From the NCBI RefSeq assembly GCF_900606115.1, contig NZ_UWPJ01000005.1, positions 62,001 to 126,000 on the forward strand: DNA of 64,000 bases, given 5' to 3'. Made by a program: the position numbers and the translations under genes. A model generated the notes under the pieces. The model worked only from the letters and a program-made list of their open reading frames with translations. It was not told the origin of the DNA and did no database searches. This document shows, in pieces, positions 28,128 to 40,880 of this stretch. The DNA is from Pigmentiphaga humi (GTDB taxonomy: Bacteria > Pseudomonadota > Gammaproteobacteria > Burkholderiales > Burkholderiaceae_B). Positions within the stretch are counted from its first letter, which is position 1, and each line of letters begins with the position of its first letter.

Positions 28128-28745
28128 CTACTGCGGATCGAACTGGACGGTGCGGCGGAACGATTCGCGCTCGCCGATCTCGTCGGCCCAGCGGCTCAAG
28201 CGTGGACGGGTGGCGCGCCAGGCGAGGTCGCCGAAGCGGAAATCCGCGTGGCCGAGCGCCACGCCGACGCCGATGTGGCCGATGTCGAAAGACCGCTGCG
28301 CCAGGACGTCCACGCCGGCCTCCAGCGCGTCCAGCGCCGCCTCGCTCTTGGCGCGGAATGCGGCCAGGTGCGGCTCGGACTGCAGCGCGGGCCCGCGCCG
28401 GCGCTCGTTGTTCCACAGGATCAGGATGTCGGTCAGGCCGTTGCCCAGCGCGTGCCAGCGCATGGCCTCCAGGCGCTCGGGGAAATCCTGGGGGATCAGC
28501 CGCGCCTTGCGGCTGTGGTGGTCGAGATACTCGCAAATGACCAGCGAGTCGTAGAGGCAGCGGCCGTCGTCGGCCACCAGCGCGGGGATCTTGCCCAGGG
28601 GATTGTCGCGCAGCACGTCCGGATTGACGGCGGTCTGGGAAACGATCGACAGCGTCGGCTCGATCGAACCGTCCAGGCCGGTCTCGATGGCGCTGATCAT
28701 GACTTTGCGCACGTAGGGCGAACGCGTGGACCAATGCAGTTTCAT
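28128..28745 (-). CDS. Glutathione S-transferase family protein
   Basis: 205 residues. The N-terminal thioredoxin-like domain starts MKLHWSTRSPYVRKVMISAI and contains NPLGKIPALVADDGRCLYDS, with the cis-proline and the glutathione-contacting Asp-Ser pair. The C-terminal helical domain runs from about 85 to 200. It resembles the small YibF-type GSTs. A Ser in STRSPYVRK takes the usual catalytic position. The substrate is unknown. It lies 69 bases upstream of the methylase gene in the same direction. Confidence 0.88.
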   Translation of the reverse strand: MKLHWSTRSPYVRKVMISAIETGLDGSIEPTLSIVSQTAVNPDVLRDNPLGKIPALVADDGRCLYDSLVICEYLDHHSRKARLIPQDFPERLEAMRWHALGNGLTDILILWNNERRRGPALQSEPHLAAFRAKSEAALDALEAGVDVLAQRSFDIGHIGVGVALGHADFRFGDLAWRATRPRLSRWADEIGERESFRRTVQFDPQ

Positions 28746-28847
28746 GCTTTTTCCATCAGTGGATAGCGCGGGGCAAGCCCCAGTATATCGGCGCCCCCGC
28801 GCCGGCAGGCAAAGCTGGCATGTGCGCAGGGACGAGCGCTCATGGCG

Positions 28848-28875
28848 AAAAAAAACGCGCTCGTGCGAGCGCGTT
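28848..28875 (-). terminator. Rho-independent terminator of icd
   Basis: On the minus strand AACGCGCTC, loop GCAC, GAGCGCGTT is a perfect 9-bp stem leading into a run of T. It lies about 60 bases beyond the icd stop. Confidence 0.85.
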
Positions 28876-28894
28876 CCGGTATTTCGGACAGAAC

Positions 28895-28927
28895 GAACCG
28901 GGCCCGCCGCTGCGGCGCGCCCGGTTC
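28895..28927 (-). other. Second hairpin just downstream of icd
   Basis: GAACCGGGC (28895-28903) pairs perfectly with GCCCGGTTC (28919-28927), with further GC pairing possible in the 15-base interior. It lies between the icd stop and its terminator and has no T-run; probably a 3'-end stabilising structure. Confidence 0.55.
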
Positions 28928-28936
28928 ATCCTTGCC

Positions 28937-31933
<2,997 letters not shown>

Positions 31934-31953
<20 letters not shown>

Positions 31954-32554
31954 CGGACAGTTCCTTCAGCACATTGCTCAACACCTCCTGCGTCACTTGC
32001 CTGATGGCGGCGTCCGCGCTGGCCGCCTTGACCGCACCAGCAGGGGCCGACGCGTTGCCGATCGTAGCGTGGAGCGCATGCCGGGCCGTCTTGACCACGG
32101 GAGCCGATTGTCCCGGTGCGAGGTAGCTGGCGGTGCAGATATATCCGTCAGTCACGGCGCTGCCTGCCAGCCCGAAGGTCAGACCGGTCACGAAGCCCTG
32201 CGCCGCTGCGTCCTTCGTCACCTCGACATTGTCGATCGTCACGGTAAGCATCGCCAGGTCCGGCCGCGCAACCGACTCCACCGATGAGAACAGGCCGCTA
32301 TCCTCCACCTGTTTGGCGATCTGGGTCTTCAGATATTCCGTCGCGGCCTTGTTGGGCGCGCCTTTGGTCTGGAATTCGAAGACCAATTGGACAGGCTTGG
32401 GAGTTTCCACCCGCTTGAACGCCGTCACCGGCACCTCCTTGGTTGCCGTATCGACGTAGAAGCTCGTGCACCCCGACAATAGCGCCGCAGCCGCCAACAT
32501 CGGGGCAATAATGGACTTGCCGAACCAGCTACGGATATTCCGACTGTTTTTCAT
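31934..32554 (-). CDS. Lipoprotein of unknown function, partner of the downstream lipoprotein
   Basis: 206 residues. The signal MLAAAALLSGCTSF gives a lipobox at LLSGC (Cys at about 29). The mature protein has a central FEFQTKGAPNKAATEYLKTQ and a glycine-rich segment, GFVTGLTFGLAGSAVTDGY, that could be membrane-associating. Both proteins of the pair contain a 'KAAGLF/EDSGLF' stretch after a helix, so they may share a fold. The pair resembles accessory lipoproteins of envelope transport systems, but no partner genes are nearby. Confidence 0.7.
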
Positions 32555-32689
32555 ATTTGATGAGCGTCACCGAACTGCGCCATTGCACCGGAGCAGCATT
32601 CCCCATGAATGCCATTGGTTCCCCAATGCGGCGCGCCACGCATGCTAGCTCATCCGTAGAATATGGGCGCAGCGAATTAATTGGCCTGC

Positions 32690-33244
32690 TTATTCGCCCC
32701 AGCTGCGCACCGCCACCCGCCATAGCGCCGATGCCTGGCGCGGCCCCAGCGTCCGGTCGCCGAGCGACAGCAGTTGCAGTCCGCCGGCGGCGGCGGGCAG
32801 CAGCACGCCGTCCTGCTCGACCGCGACCACCGCGCCGGCGCCCAGCGCGGTGTTGTAGAGCTCGTGCCAGCTGAACAGGCAGACGTAGCCATCGCGCGCC
32901 TCGGCCGCCACGACCAGTTGCTTGGACCGCGAACGCGGCAGCGCAGCCATGCCGGCCAGGTCCAGCAGCTTGGCGAGCGGCACGCCGCGCAGCCGGCCGA
33001 TTTCGCGGATCGGCCGGCCCGAGAAACAGCACACTTGCACCGGGCCGGTCTGGAAATCCGCCAGGCGGACCAGTTCGGCGGCGTCCAGCCGCAGCGTGGA
33101 CCCCGGCCCCTCGACCACCAGGGAATCCGAGAAATGCCCGCCCCGCAGCCCTCGCTCCCCGGCGCCGCCGTCCGCGGAAGGGGCGCTCTCCGTCGCCCGG
33201 CCGCCCCAAGATGGAGAATCCCTGCTCACCAGCCAATCGGACAT
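32690..33244 (-). CDS. Molybdopterin-binding-type small protein, divergent from fdnG
   Basis: 184 residues with no signal peptide. The segment LRLDAAELVRLADFQTGPVQ and VCCFSGRPIREIGRLRGVPL, then YVCLFSWHELYNTALGAG and a closing ALWRVAVRSWG, resemble the sulfite-oxidase-type molybdopterin-binding fold, but a full catalytic domain is too large for this length. It is divergent from the formate dehydrogenase operon and shares its control region, including a ModE-like palindrome. A role in handling or sensing the molybdenum cofactor for FdnG is a reasonable guess and no more. Confidence 0.6.
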   Translation of the reverse strand: MSDWLVSRDSPSWGGRATESAPSADGGAGERGLRGGHFSDSLVVEGPGSTLRLDAAELVRLADFQTGPVQVCCFSGRPIREIGRLRGVPLAKLLDLAGMAALPRSRSKQLVVAAEARDGYVCLFSWHELYNTALGAGAVVAVEQDGVLLPAAAGGLQLLSLGDRTLGPRQASALWRVAVRSWGE

Positions 33245-33287
33245 TCGGGTTCCTTGCGCCGACTGCGCCTAACGTGCAGCCAACTTT

Positions 33288-33311
33288 CGTTATGTTCTAT
33301 TAAATATAACG
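33288..33311. promoter_or_regulatory. ModE-like operator
   Basis: CGTTATGTT (33288-33296), six bases, AATATAACG (33303-33311): a 9-6-9 palindrome with one mismatch, matching the CGTTATAT...ATATAACG pattern of ModE (molybdate-responsive regulator) sites from memory. It lies between the two divergent genes, about 20 bases before the fdnG promoter. Confidence 0.6.
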
Positions 33312-33322
33312 CAGAAATTCCC

Positions 33323-33337
33323 GCACAAAGTTTGTGC
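33323..33337. promoter_or_regulatory. Perfect palindrome overlapping the fdnG -35 box
   Basis: GCACAAA, G, TTTGTGC is a perfect 7-1-7 inverted repeat whose right arm contains the predicted -35 hexamer TTGTGC. It is well placed as an operator. The binding protein is unknown. Confidence 0.45.
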
Positions 33338-33360
33338 CTATTGATTTCGGGTCCTATACT
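33332..33360 (+). promoter_or_regulatory. Predicted sigma70 promoter of the fdn operon
   Basis: TTGTGC (33332-33337), a 17-base spacer and TATACT (33355-33360) point toward fdnG, whose start is at 33452. Confidence 0.6.
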
Positions 33361-33451
33361 CATCCCTAGTAATCGACAACCCGCCCGCATTGCCCTCGCC
33401 CCCCGGGCGGCAGGCGGACGGGATCTCCACCAACGGGAAAGGAGTGCTTTC

Positions 33452-36400
33452 ATGGTCAGCATGAACCGGCGCCAATTCTTCAAGGTGACAGGAGCCACGC
33501 TGGCAGGATCGAGCCTCGCGCTGTTGGGGGTCGCCCCCGACATCGCCCTGGCGGAAGTCCGTCAGTACAAGCTGGCGCGGATGACCGAAACGCGCAATAC
33601 CTGTCCGTACTGTTCGGTCGCCTGCGGGATTCTGATGTACGGCCTCGGCGACGGGGCCAAGAATGCCGAGGCGAGCATCGTCCACATCGAAGGCGACCCC
33701 GACCACCCGGTCAATCGCGGCACCCTCTGTCCGAAGGGGGCTGCGCTGATCGATTTCATCCACAGCCCCAACCGCCTGAAGTTCCCGGAATATCGCGCAG
33801 CCGGCTCCGACAAGTGGCAGCGCATTTCCTGGGACGAAGCCCTGACGCGCATCACCGCGCTGATGAAGCAGGACCGCGACGCCAACTTCGTGGCCAAGAC
33901 GGCCGACGGCAAGACCGTCAACCGCTGGCTGACCACCGGCATGCTGGCCGCGTCGGCCAGCAGCAACGAGGTCGGCTACATCACCCACAAGGTCGTCCGC
34001 AGCTTCGGCATTCTCGCATTCGACAACCAGGCGCGTGTCTGACACGGCCCGACGGTGGCAGGTCTTGCCCCGACGTTTGGCCGTGGAGCGATGACGAACC
34101 ATTGGGTCGACATCAAGAACGCGGATCTGGTCCTGATCATGGGCGGCAATGCCGCCGAGGCGCACCCCTGCGGCTTCAAGTGGGTCACGGAGGCGAAGGC
34201 GCACAACAAGGCGAAGCTGATCGTCGTGGATCCGCGCTTCACGCGCTCGGCATCCGTGGCGGACTACTACGCGCCCATACGCACCGGGACGGACATCATC
34301 TTCCTGGGCGGCGTGATCCGCTACCTGCTGGAGAACGACAAGATCCAGCACGAGTACGTGAAGAACTACACGGACTTCTCGTTCATCGTGCGCGAAGACT
34401 TCTCGTTCGACGAAGGCCTGTACTCGGGGTACAACGCCGAGAAGCGCAGCTATGACAAATCGAGCTGGGACTACGAGCGCGGCGAGGACGGCTACGTCCG
34501 CACCGACCCCACGCTGGAGAACCCGCGCACTGTCTACCAGCTGCTGAAGAAGCACTATTCGCGCTACACGCCCGAGACCGTCGAACGCATCTGCGGCACG
34601 CCCAAGGACAAGTTCCTGCGCGTGTGCGAAATGATGGCCTCCACCGCCGGCACCGACCGCGCGATGACGATCCTCTACGCCCTGGGCTGGACCCAGCATT
34701 CGATCGGCTCGCAGATCATCCGCACCGGCGCGATGCTGCAGCTGCTGCTGGGCAACATCGGCGTGGCCGGCGGCGGCATGAACGCGCTGCGCGGCCACTC
34801 CAACATCCAGGGCCTGACCGATCTGGGGCTGATGTCCAACCTGCTGCCGGGCTACCTGACGTTGCCCAACGAGCCGGAACAGGACTTCGACGCCTACATC
34901 GCGGCGCGCACGCAAAAGCCGCTTCGCCCCAACCAGCTCAGCTATTGGCAGAACTACAAGAAGTTCCACGTCAGCCTGATGAAGGCCTGGTGGGGCGATG
35001 CCGTCTCGGCCGAGAACAACTGGGGCTACGACTACCTGCCCAAGCTCGACAAGCTGTACGACATGCTGCAGGCCTACGACCTGATGCAGCAGGGCAAGAT
35101 GAACGGCTACATCTGCCAGGGCTTCAACCCGCTGGCCGCGGCGCCGAACAAGGCCAAGCTGACCGAGGCGTTCTCCAAGCTCAAGTTCCTCGTCATCATG
35201 GACCCGCTGGCCACCGAGACCTCGGAATTCTGGCGCAACTACGGCGAGCACAACGACGTCGATCCCGCCAAGATCCAGACGGAAGTCTTCCGCCTGCCCA
35301 CCACCTGCTTCGCCGAGGAAGAAGGCGCGCTGGTCAACTCCGGGCGCTGGCTGCAATGGCACTGGAAGGGCGCCGAGCCCCCGGGCGAGGCCCTCAGCGA
35401 CATCGAAATCATGTCGCGGCTCTTCCTGCGCCTGCGCGAGCAGTACCGCAAGGAAGGCGGCGCCTATCCCGATCCCGTCGTGAACCTGTCCTGGCCCTAC
35501 GCCACGCCGGCCAGCCCGACCGCGGCCGAACTGGCCAAGGAATATTCGGGCAGGGCGCTCCAGGACCTGGCCGACCCCAACGACCCGACCAAGATGCTGC
35601 GCAAGGCGGGCGCGCCGCTCGCCGGCTTCGGCGAGCTGCGCGACGACGGCTCCACCATCAGCGGCTGCTGGATCTACGCCGGCGCCTGGGGCCCGACCGG
35701 CAACCTGATGGCGCGCCGCGACAACGCGGATCCGACCGGCATCGGCCAGACGCTGAACTGGGCCTGGGCCTGGCCGGCCAACCGCCGGGTGCTGTACAAC
35801 CGCGCCTCCTGCGACCTCGAAGGCAAGCCTTACGACCCCAGGCGCAGGCTGGTCTGGTGGAACGGCAAGGCCTGGGCCGGCGCCGACGTGCCCGACTACA
35901 AGGCCGACGAGGATCCCGCCAAGGGCATGGGCCCCTTCATCATGAACCCCGAGGGCGTGGCGCGCTTCTTCGCGCGCGGCGGCATGACCGAAGGCCCCTT
36001 CCCCGAACACTACGAACCCTTCGAGAACCCGCTGGGCTACAACCCGCTCTACCCGAAGGCCCAAGGCGTCACCAGCAACCCGGCGGCGCGCGTGTTCAAG
36101 GGCGACCTGGCAGCCATGGGCAAGGTGCAGGATTTCCCGTACGTGGCCACCACGTACCGCCTGACCGAGCACTTCCACTACTGGACCAAGAACGTGCGGC
36201 TCAACGCCATCCTGCAGCCGGAACAGTTCGTCGAGATCGGCGAATCGCTGGCCAGGGAGCTGGGCATCGCCAACGGGTCCCAGGTCAAGGTCTCGTCCAA
36301 CCGCGGCTACATCAAGGCCGTCGCGCTGGTCACCAAGCGGATCAAGGCCCTCACGGTCGAAGGCAAGACCGTGCACCAGGTCGGCATTCCCATCCACTGG

Positions 36401-36520
36401 GGTTTCGTGGGCATTGCCAAGCCAGGCTTCCTGACCAACACCCTGACCCCCTTCGTGGGCGACGGCAACAGCCAGACACCGGAATTCAAGTCGTTCCTGG
36501 TGAAGGTGGAAAAGGTATAG
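33452..36520 (+). CDS. fdnG: Formate dehydrogenase (N/O type) alpha subunit, selenoprotein
   Basis: 1022 residues when the in-frame TGA at 34040-34042 is read as selenocysteine (Sec197); the frame is the same on both sides. The sequence around it, DNQARV[13 protein letters not shown], is the conserved Sec-His site of E. coli FdnG/FdoG (Sec196). A Tat signal ([10 protein letters not shown]) at the N-terminus directs export. The 4Fe-4S ligands begin at Cys51 (CPYCSVAC...GTLCPKGAA), and the bis-MGD molybdopterin domains follow ([44 protein letters not shown]). It oxidises formate to CO2 in the periplasm. The start is fixed by AAAGGAG at 33438-33444. The beta gene follows after 10 bases. Confidence 0.96.
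34040..34085 (+). promoter_or_regulatory. UGA selenocysteine codon with SECIS hairpin
   Basis: Directly after the TGA, CACGGCC (34043-34049) pairs perfectly with GGCCGTG (34079-34085). At the tip GGCA (34057-34060) and TGCC (34066-34069) enclose the loop GGTCT. This is the bacterial SECIS design; the GGUCU apical loop equals that contacted by SelB in E. coli formate dehydrogenase mRNAs (from memory). Confidence 0.93.
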
Positions 36521-36530
36521 GAGCAAGGCC

Positions 36531-37430
36531 ATGTCACTGCAATCCCTGGACATCAAACGCCGCTCGGCCACCACCACGCCGCCGCCCGGCGTGCGCGAGC
36601 CGTCCGTCGGCGGCGTCGCCAAGCTGATCGACGTCTCCAAGTGCATAGGCTGCAAGGCCTGCCAGACGGCCTGTATGGAGTGGAACGACCTGCGCGACGA
36701 AGTCGGCACCAACGTGGGCGTCTACGACAACCCCGCCGACCTGACCGAGCACTCGTGGACGGTCATGCGCTTCTCGGAGTACGAGAACGACAAGGGCGAC
36801 CTGGAGTGGCTGATCCGCAAGGACGGCTGCATGCACTGCGAAGACCCCGGCTGCCTGAAGGCCTGTCCGGCGCCGGGCGCCATCGTCCAATACAACAACG
36901 GCATCGTCGACTTCCACGAAGAGCACTGCATCGGCTGCGGCTACTGCATCACCGGGTGCCCGTTCAACATCCCGCGCATTTCCCAGAAGGACCACAAGGC
37001 CTACAAATGCACGCTCTGTTCCGACCGCGTCGCGGTCGGGCAGGAGCCCGCCTGCGTCAAGACCTGTCCCACCGGCGCCATCGTGTTCGGCACCAAGGAA
37101 GACATGAAACAGCACGCGGCCGAACGCATCGACGACCTGAAATCGCGCGGCTTCGACAACGCCGGGCTGTACGACCCGGCCGGGGTCGGCGGCACCCACG
37201 TCATGTACGTGCTGCACCATGCCGACAAGCCGACGCTGTACAACGGCCTGCCGGAAAACCCGCAGATCAGCCCGATGGTCGCGCTGTGGAAGGGGCTGGC
37301 CAAGCCCCTGGGCGTGGCGGTGATGGCCTTCACCGCGCTGGCAGGCTTCTTCCACTACATCCGCATCGGCCCGAACGAAACGGACGAGGAAGACGAACGC
37401 AGGGCCCGAGAGGAGATGCGCCATGAATGA
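36531..37430 (+). CDS. fdnH: Formate dehydrogenase beta subunit (4 x 4Fe-4S)
   Basis: 299 residues. Four cysteine clusters of ferredoxin type are visible: [38 protein letters not shown] and CTLCSDR...CVKTCP. A C-terminal membrane helix (about 253-275, [18 protein letters not shown]) anchors the subunit on the periplasmic side, as in E. coli FdnH. It passes electrons from FdnG to the cytochrome b subunit. Its end overlaps the fdnI start by eight bases. Confidence 0.95.
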   Translation: MSLQSLDIKRRSATTTPPPGVREPSVGGVAKLIDVSKCIGCKACQTACMEWNDLRDEVGTNVGVYDNPADLTEHSWTVMRFSEYENDKGDLEWLIRKDGCMHCEDPGCLKACPAPGAIVQYNNGIVDFHEEHCIGCGYCITGCPFNIPRISQKDHKAYKCTLCSDRVAVGQEPACVKTCPTGAIVFGTKEDMKQHAAERIDDLKSRGFDNAGLYDPAGVGGTHVMYVLHHADKPTLYNGLPENPQISPMVALWKGLAKPLGVAVMAFTALAGFFHYIRIGPNETDEEDERRAREEMRHE

Positions 37431-38061
37431 ACATGACCGCAAATACGGCTGGATCCAGCGCTACACCGCCAACGAGCGGACCAACCACTGGATCACCGCC
37501 ATCACCTTCGTGTTGCTGGCCCTGTCGGGGCTGGCCCTGTTCCACCCGGCCTTCTACTGGTTGACCAACCTGTTCGGCGGCGGCCCGTGGACGCGCATCC
37601 TGCACCCCTTCGTCGGCGTGGTGATGTTCGTCAGCTTCGCGATCTTCGCGATGCACATGTTCCGCGACAACTTGCTGACCCGGAACGACCGCCAGTGGCT
37701 CAGGCAGATGCCCGACGTGCTCAACAACCGCGAAGACAGGCTGCCCGAAGTCGGCAAGTACAACGCCGGCCAGAAGCTGCTGTTTTACGTGCTGATCCTG
37801 AGCATGATCGGCCTGCTGCTCACCGGCATCGTGATGTGGCGCGCCTACTTCTCCTTCATGTTCCCGATCTGGCTGATCCGCCTGGCCTCGGTGCTCCATG
37901 CGCTGTGCGGCCTGGTCCTGATCTGCTCCATCATCGTGCACATCTACGCCGCCATCTGGGTCAAGGGCTCGATGCGCGCCATGACCCGCGGCACGGTGTC
38001 GCCCGGCTGGGCATGGAAGCACCACCGGGCCTGGTTTAGGAGGCTCCCCCCTACGCGCTGA
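37423..38061 (+). CDS. fdnI: Formate dehydrogenase gamma subunit, cytochrome b556
   Basis: 212 residues with four membrane segments (about 20-40, 60-80, 117-138, 152-175). Haem-ligand histidines are expected in NHWITAITF and in the last helix ([12 protein letters not shown]). It takes electrons from FdnH to the quinone pool in the inner membrane. The final codons (LPPTR and stop) lie inside copy B of the dispersed repeat, so the natural C-terminus has probably been altered by that element. Confidence 0.94.
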   Translation: MNEHDRKYGWIQRYTANERTNHWITAITFVLLALSGLALFHPAFYWLTNLFGGGPWTRILHPFVGVVMFVSFAIFAMHMFRDNLLTRNDRQWLRQMPDVLNNREDRLPEVGKYNAGQKLLFYVLILSMIGLLLTGIVMWRAYFSFMFPIWLIRLASVLHALCGLVLICSIIVHIYAAIWVKGSMRAMTRGTVSPGWAWKHHRAWFRRLPPTR

Positions 38062-38130
38062 CGCGCGCCCCCCAAGGGGGCGAAGCGGGTGGACCGGCAG
38101 AGCCGGATCCACCGCTTCCTGGATCTGGGG
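38045..38130 (+). repeat. Dispersed structured intergenic element, copy B
   Basis: Same element as at 16655 and 42933, but with a rewritten stem: inner GTGGACCGGC with GCCGGATCCAC (bulged A) and outer GAAGCG with CGCTTC. Both differ from copies A and C yet remain paired. It begins inside the last five codons of fdnI and supplies its stop. Confidence 0.8.
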
Positions 38131-38539
38131 ACCGACATTGCCGACTTGGGCGGTGTCAGTCAAGGTGGGCGTGATGCTCACACCCCACACTACCGTGGCA
38201 GTGTTCATGCGCTATGTTCATACCGATGATGATCGGGTGCGCCAAGCTGCCAGTTGGTGAGAGTCGAAGCAGAACCTGCAGCAGATGCGGGCGTTCTTTC
38301 TGACCTGGTCAATTCGCCAGACAGTGTCTGGCGAATCTTCGTCATTGTCCGTGACGCAAGCGTATCCCCCGACTGCGGTTTCCCAGACGATATCTTTTCC
38401 GCTCCGAGTTGCCGCCGGCCCGGCTGCGACCGGTCTTAAGAACCCGGTACGCCCCCCGCCTGGGGTATCCTTTCCCCATATAGATACAAGACACACCCCG
38501 CCCCGAACGAACAGTCGAGGGCGCACCCGGAGCCAAGCC
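38062..38539. other. 478-base gap between fdnI and fdhE
   Basis: Holds most of repeat copy B and a perfect 12-bp palindrome at 38312-38336. The in-frame extension upstream of fdhE has no FdhE homology and no start with a ribosome site. No clear promoter is seen; base composition around 38170-38400 is less GC-rich than the flanking genes. Confidence 0.5.
38312..38336. promoter_or_regulatory. Perfect 12-1-12 palindrome upstream of fdhE
   Basis: ATTCGCCAGACA, G, TGTCTGGCGAAT. All twelve pairs match. It could be an operator, a recombination target or a cruciform; there is no T-run after it. Confidence 0.6.
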
Positions 38540-39469
38540 TTGCAGCGCATCCTCTCCAAGGGCGAAATCGAATCGCTGGACCACACCGCCATTCCCCGGG
38601 TCCGCATGCCCGGCCGCGAAACCGTGTTCGCCACCCGCGCAACGCGGCTGCGCCAGCTCGCTCAAGGCCACCCCGTAGGCGGCTACCTCACCCTCATGGC
38701 CGAACTGGTCGACGCCCAGCACGCCGTGCTCGCCCGCTGCGACATGCCCGGCGCCGTCCCCGAGCTCATCGAACGCGCCCAGGCCCACGGCATGCCGCCC
38801 CTGCAAGCCGCCGGCTGGCCGCGCGACCCCTCCTGGACCGGCCTGCTGCGCGAACTCCTGCAGCACCTCGACCATAACGACAAAGTGCCCGAAGAGGCCC
38901 GCCGCATCGCCGCCGACCTGCTGCGCCGGCTCGACCAGGAGACCGGCGCCATCGAAAGCCTGGCCGACGCCGTCCTGGGCGCCGGCGGGGACATCGACGG
39001 CGCCGCCGCCCCCTTCGTCATGGGCGCGCTGCAGGTCTACTGGACCGATCTCGCCATCCGCTTCCCGCCCGGGCATCTGCCCGTCGTCAGCCCCTTCGGC
39101 CTGTGCCCGCTGTGCGGCAGCCTGCCGGTCGCCAGCGTCGTGCGCGTCGGCGGCCAATATGCCGGCTACCGCTACCTGTGCTGCGAACTGTGCTCCACCG
39201 AATGGCACATGGTGCGCGTCACCTGTTCCCACTGCGAAGATACCAAGACCGTGGCCTACCACAACGTCGACGGCGGACCGGAGGGCATCAAGGCCGAATC
39301 CTGCGACAACTGCCACACCTACCGGAAAATTTTCTACCAGGAAAAAGACCTGTACGTCGAGCCCGTGGCCGACGACCTCGCCAGCCTCACGCTGGACGTG
39401 CTGATGGGCGAAGCGGGCTATGCGCGCGCCAGCGGCAACCCCCTGCTCTGGCAAGGCGGCGATGACTGA
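38540..39469 (+). CDS. fdhE: Formate dehydrogenase accessory protein FdhE
   Basis: 309 residues from a TTG at 38540 preceded by GGAG seven bases upstream. This gives exactly the E. coli FdhE length, whereas the open frame further upstream lacks homology. The zinc-finger-like C-terminal half has [30 protein letters not shown] and [16 protein letters not shown] (four CxxC pairs), then [13 protein letters not shown]. FdhE is needed for maturation of exported formate dehydrogenases, interacting with the alpha subunit in the cytoplasm. Its stop overlaps the selA start by eight bases. Confidence 0.94.
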   Translation: MQRILSKGEIESLDHTAIPRVRMPGRETVFATRATRLRQLAQGHPVGGYLTLMAELVDAQHAVLARCDMPGAVPELIERAQAHGMPPLQAAGWPRDPSWTGLLRELLQHLDHNDKVPEEARRIAADLLRRLDQETGAIESLADAVLGAGGDIDGAAAPFVMGALQVYWTDLAIRFPPGHLPVVSPFGLCPLCGSLPVASVVRVGGQYAGYRYLCCELCSTEWHMVRVTCSHCEDTKTVAYHNVDGGPEGIKAESCDNCHTYRKIFYQEKDLYVEPVADDLASLTLDVLMGEAGYARASGNPLLWQGGDD

Positions 39470-40880
39470 GTCCGCGGTACCGGCGCCTGCCGCGCCGGGC
39501 GACATCCCCTCCCTGGACCGGCTGCTCGGCTCCCCCGACATGCAGCCCGCCCTGGATGCCTACGGCCGCACCCGCGTCGTCGCCACGCTGCGCGCCCACC
39601 TCGACGATCTGCGCGCCCAGGCGCGCGCCGGCACCCTGGCCGCCGGCGAAGTGACCGCATCCGCCATCGCGCAGGCCTCCCGGCGCATTCTCGACCAGGC
39701 CTCCCGGCCGCGGCTGCGGACGGTCTACAACCTCACCGGCACCATTTTGCACACCAACCTCGGCCGCGCGCTGCTGCCCGACGCCGCGGTGGAATCCGTC
39801 ATGCGCGCGCTGCGCGCGCCGGCCAACCTGGAATTCGACCTCGACACCGGTGCGCGCGGCGACCGCGACGACCTCGTCGAAGACCTGCTGCGCGAACTGA
39901 CCGGCGCCGAAGCCGCCACCGTCGTCAACAACAACGCCGCCGCCGTCCTGCTCATGCTCAACGCGCTGGCGGACCGTCGCGAAGCCATCGTCTCGCGCGG
40001 CGAACTGGTCGAGATCGGCGGCGCCTTCCGCATTCCCGACATCATGAAGCGCGCCGGGGCGCGTCTGGTCGAGGTGGGCACCACCAACCGCACCCACCCC
40101 TTGGACTACGAACAGGCCATCACGCCGCGCACCGCCATGCTGATGAAAGTCCACTGCAGCAACTATGCGGTCACCGGCTTCACCAAAAGCGTCGCCGCCA
40201 GAGACGTTGCGGCCATCGCCCACGCGCACGGCCTGCCCCTGACCGTAGACCTGGGCAGCGGCACGCTGCTGGACCTGACCCAGTGGGGACTGCCGCGCGA
40301 AGAAACCGTGCGCGAAACCATCGAGGCAGGCGCGGACCTCGTCACCTTCAGCGGCGACAAACTGCTGGGCGGGCCGCAAGCCGGACTGCTTGTGGGCCGC
40401 GCCGACCTAATCCGCAAGATCAAGAAGAATCCCCTCAAACGCGCGCTGCGCGTGGGCAAGCTCACCCTGGCCGCGCTCGAACCGGTGCTGGCGCTGTATC
40501 GCAGCCCGGAATTCCTGCCCGAGCGGCTGACCACGCTGCGCTTGTTCACCCGCCCGACGGCGCGCATCCAGGCGGCCGCCGAACGCCTGTGTCCGGTCGT
40601 GCAACAGGCGGCGGGTGCGGACTACGACGTCCAGGCCGCTCCCATGTCCAGCCAGATCGGCAGCGGCGCCATGCCCACCGACCAGTTGCCCAGCTACGGC
40701 CTGCGCATCCGCCACGCCGGCAAGGGCCGCCCCGGCCGCCACCTCGCCCGGCTCGAGCAACGGCTGCGCGAACTGCCCCGCCCCGTCATCGGACGGCAGG
40801 GCGACGACGCCCTGTGGCTGGACCTGCGCTGCCTGGAAGAACACGACGAAGCCGAGTTCACCACGCAATTCCAGACATGA
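39462..40880 (+). CDS. selA: L-seryl-tRNA(Sec) selenium transferase
   Basis: 472 residues from the ATG at 39462 inside the last codons of fdhE. The PLP-dependent fold shows [17 protein letters not shown] at the N-terminus, [19 protein letters not shown], the [11 protein letters not shown] block and the PLP lysine in [14 protein letters not shown]. It converts Ser-tRNA(Sec) to Sec-tRNA(Sec) using selenophosphate from SelD. The stop overlaps the selB start (ATGA), indicating translational coupling. Confidence 0.96.
   Translation: MTESAVPAPAAPGDIPSLDRLLGSPDMQPALDAYGRTRVVATLRAHLDDLRAQARAGTLAAGEVTASAIAQASRRILDQASRPRLRTVYNLTGTILHTNLGRALLPDAAVESVMRALRAPANLEFDLDTGARGDRDDLVEDLLRELTGAEAATVVNNNAAAVLLMLNALADRREAIVSRGELVEIGGAFRIPDIMKRAGARLVEVGTTNRTHPLDYEQAITPRTAMLMKVHCSNYAVTGFTKSVAARDVAAIAHAHGLPLTVDLGSGTLLDLTQWGLPREETVRETIEAGADLVTFSGDKLLGGPQAGLLVGRADLIRKIKKNPLKRALRVGKLTLAALEPVLALYRSPEFLPERLTTLRLFTRPTARIQAAAERLCPVVQQAAGADYDVQAAPMSSQIGSGAMPTDQLPSYGLRIRHAGKGRPGRHLARLEQRLRELPRPVIGRQGDDALWLDLRCLEEHDEAEFTTQFQT

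Noticed and set aside
33452-34055. fdnG broken by a premature TGA (pseudogene or two genes)
   Set aside because: The reading frame is the same before and after TGA, the flanking residues are the conserved Sec-His motif, a SECIS hairpin follows, and selA, selB, selC and selD are downstream.
33338-36712. 1124-codon open frame on the minus strand antisense to fdnG
   Set aside because: It mirrors the codon positions of fdnG in GC-rich DNA, has no domain-like segments, and lies opposite a gene of certain identity.
38062-38539. Remnant insertion sequence upstream of fdhE
   Set aside because: There is a palindrome and a dispersed repeat but no transposase fragment or pair of terminal repeats with target duplication that I could recognise.
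38285-38539. Longer FdhE with an N-terminal extension from the ATG at 38285
   Set aside because: The extension has no FdhE homology or ribosome site; the TTG at 38540 with GGAG gives exactly the family's 309 residues.
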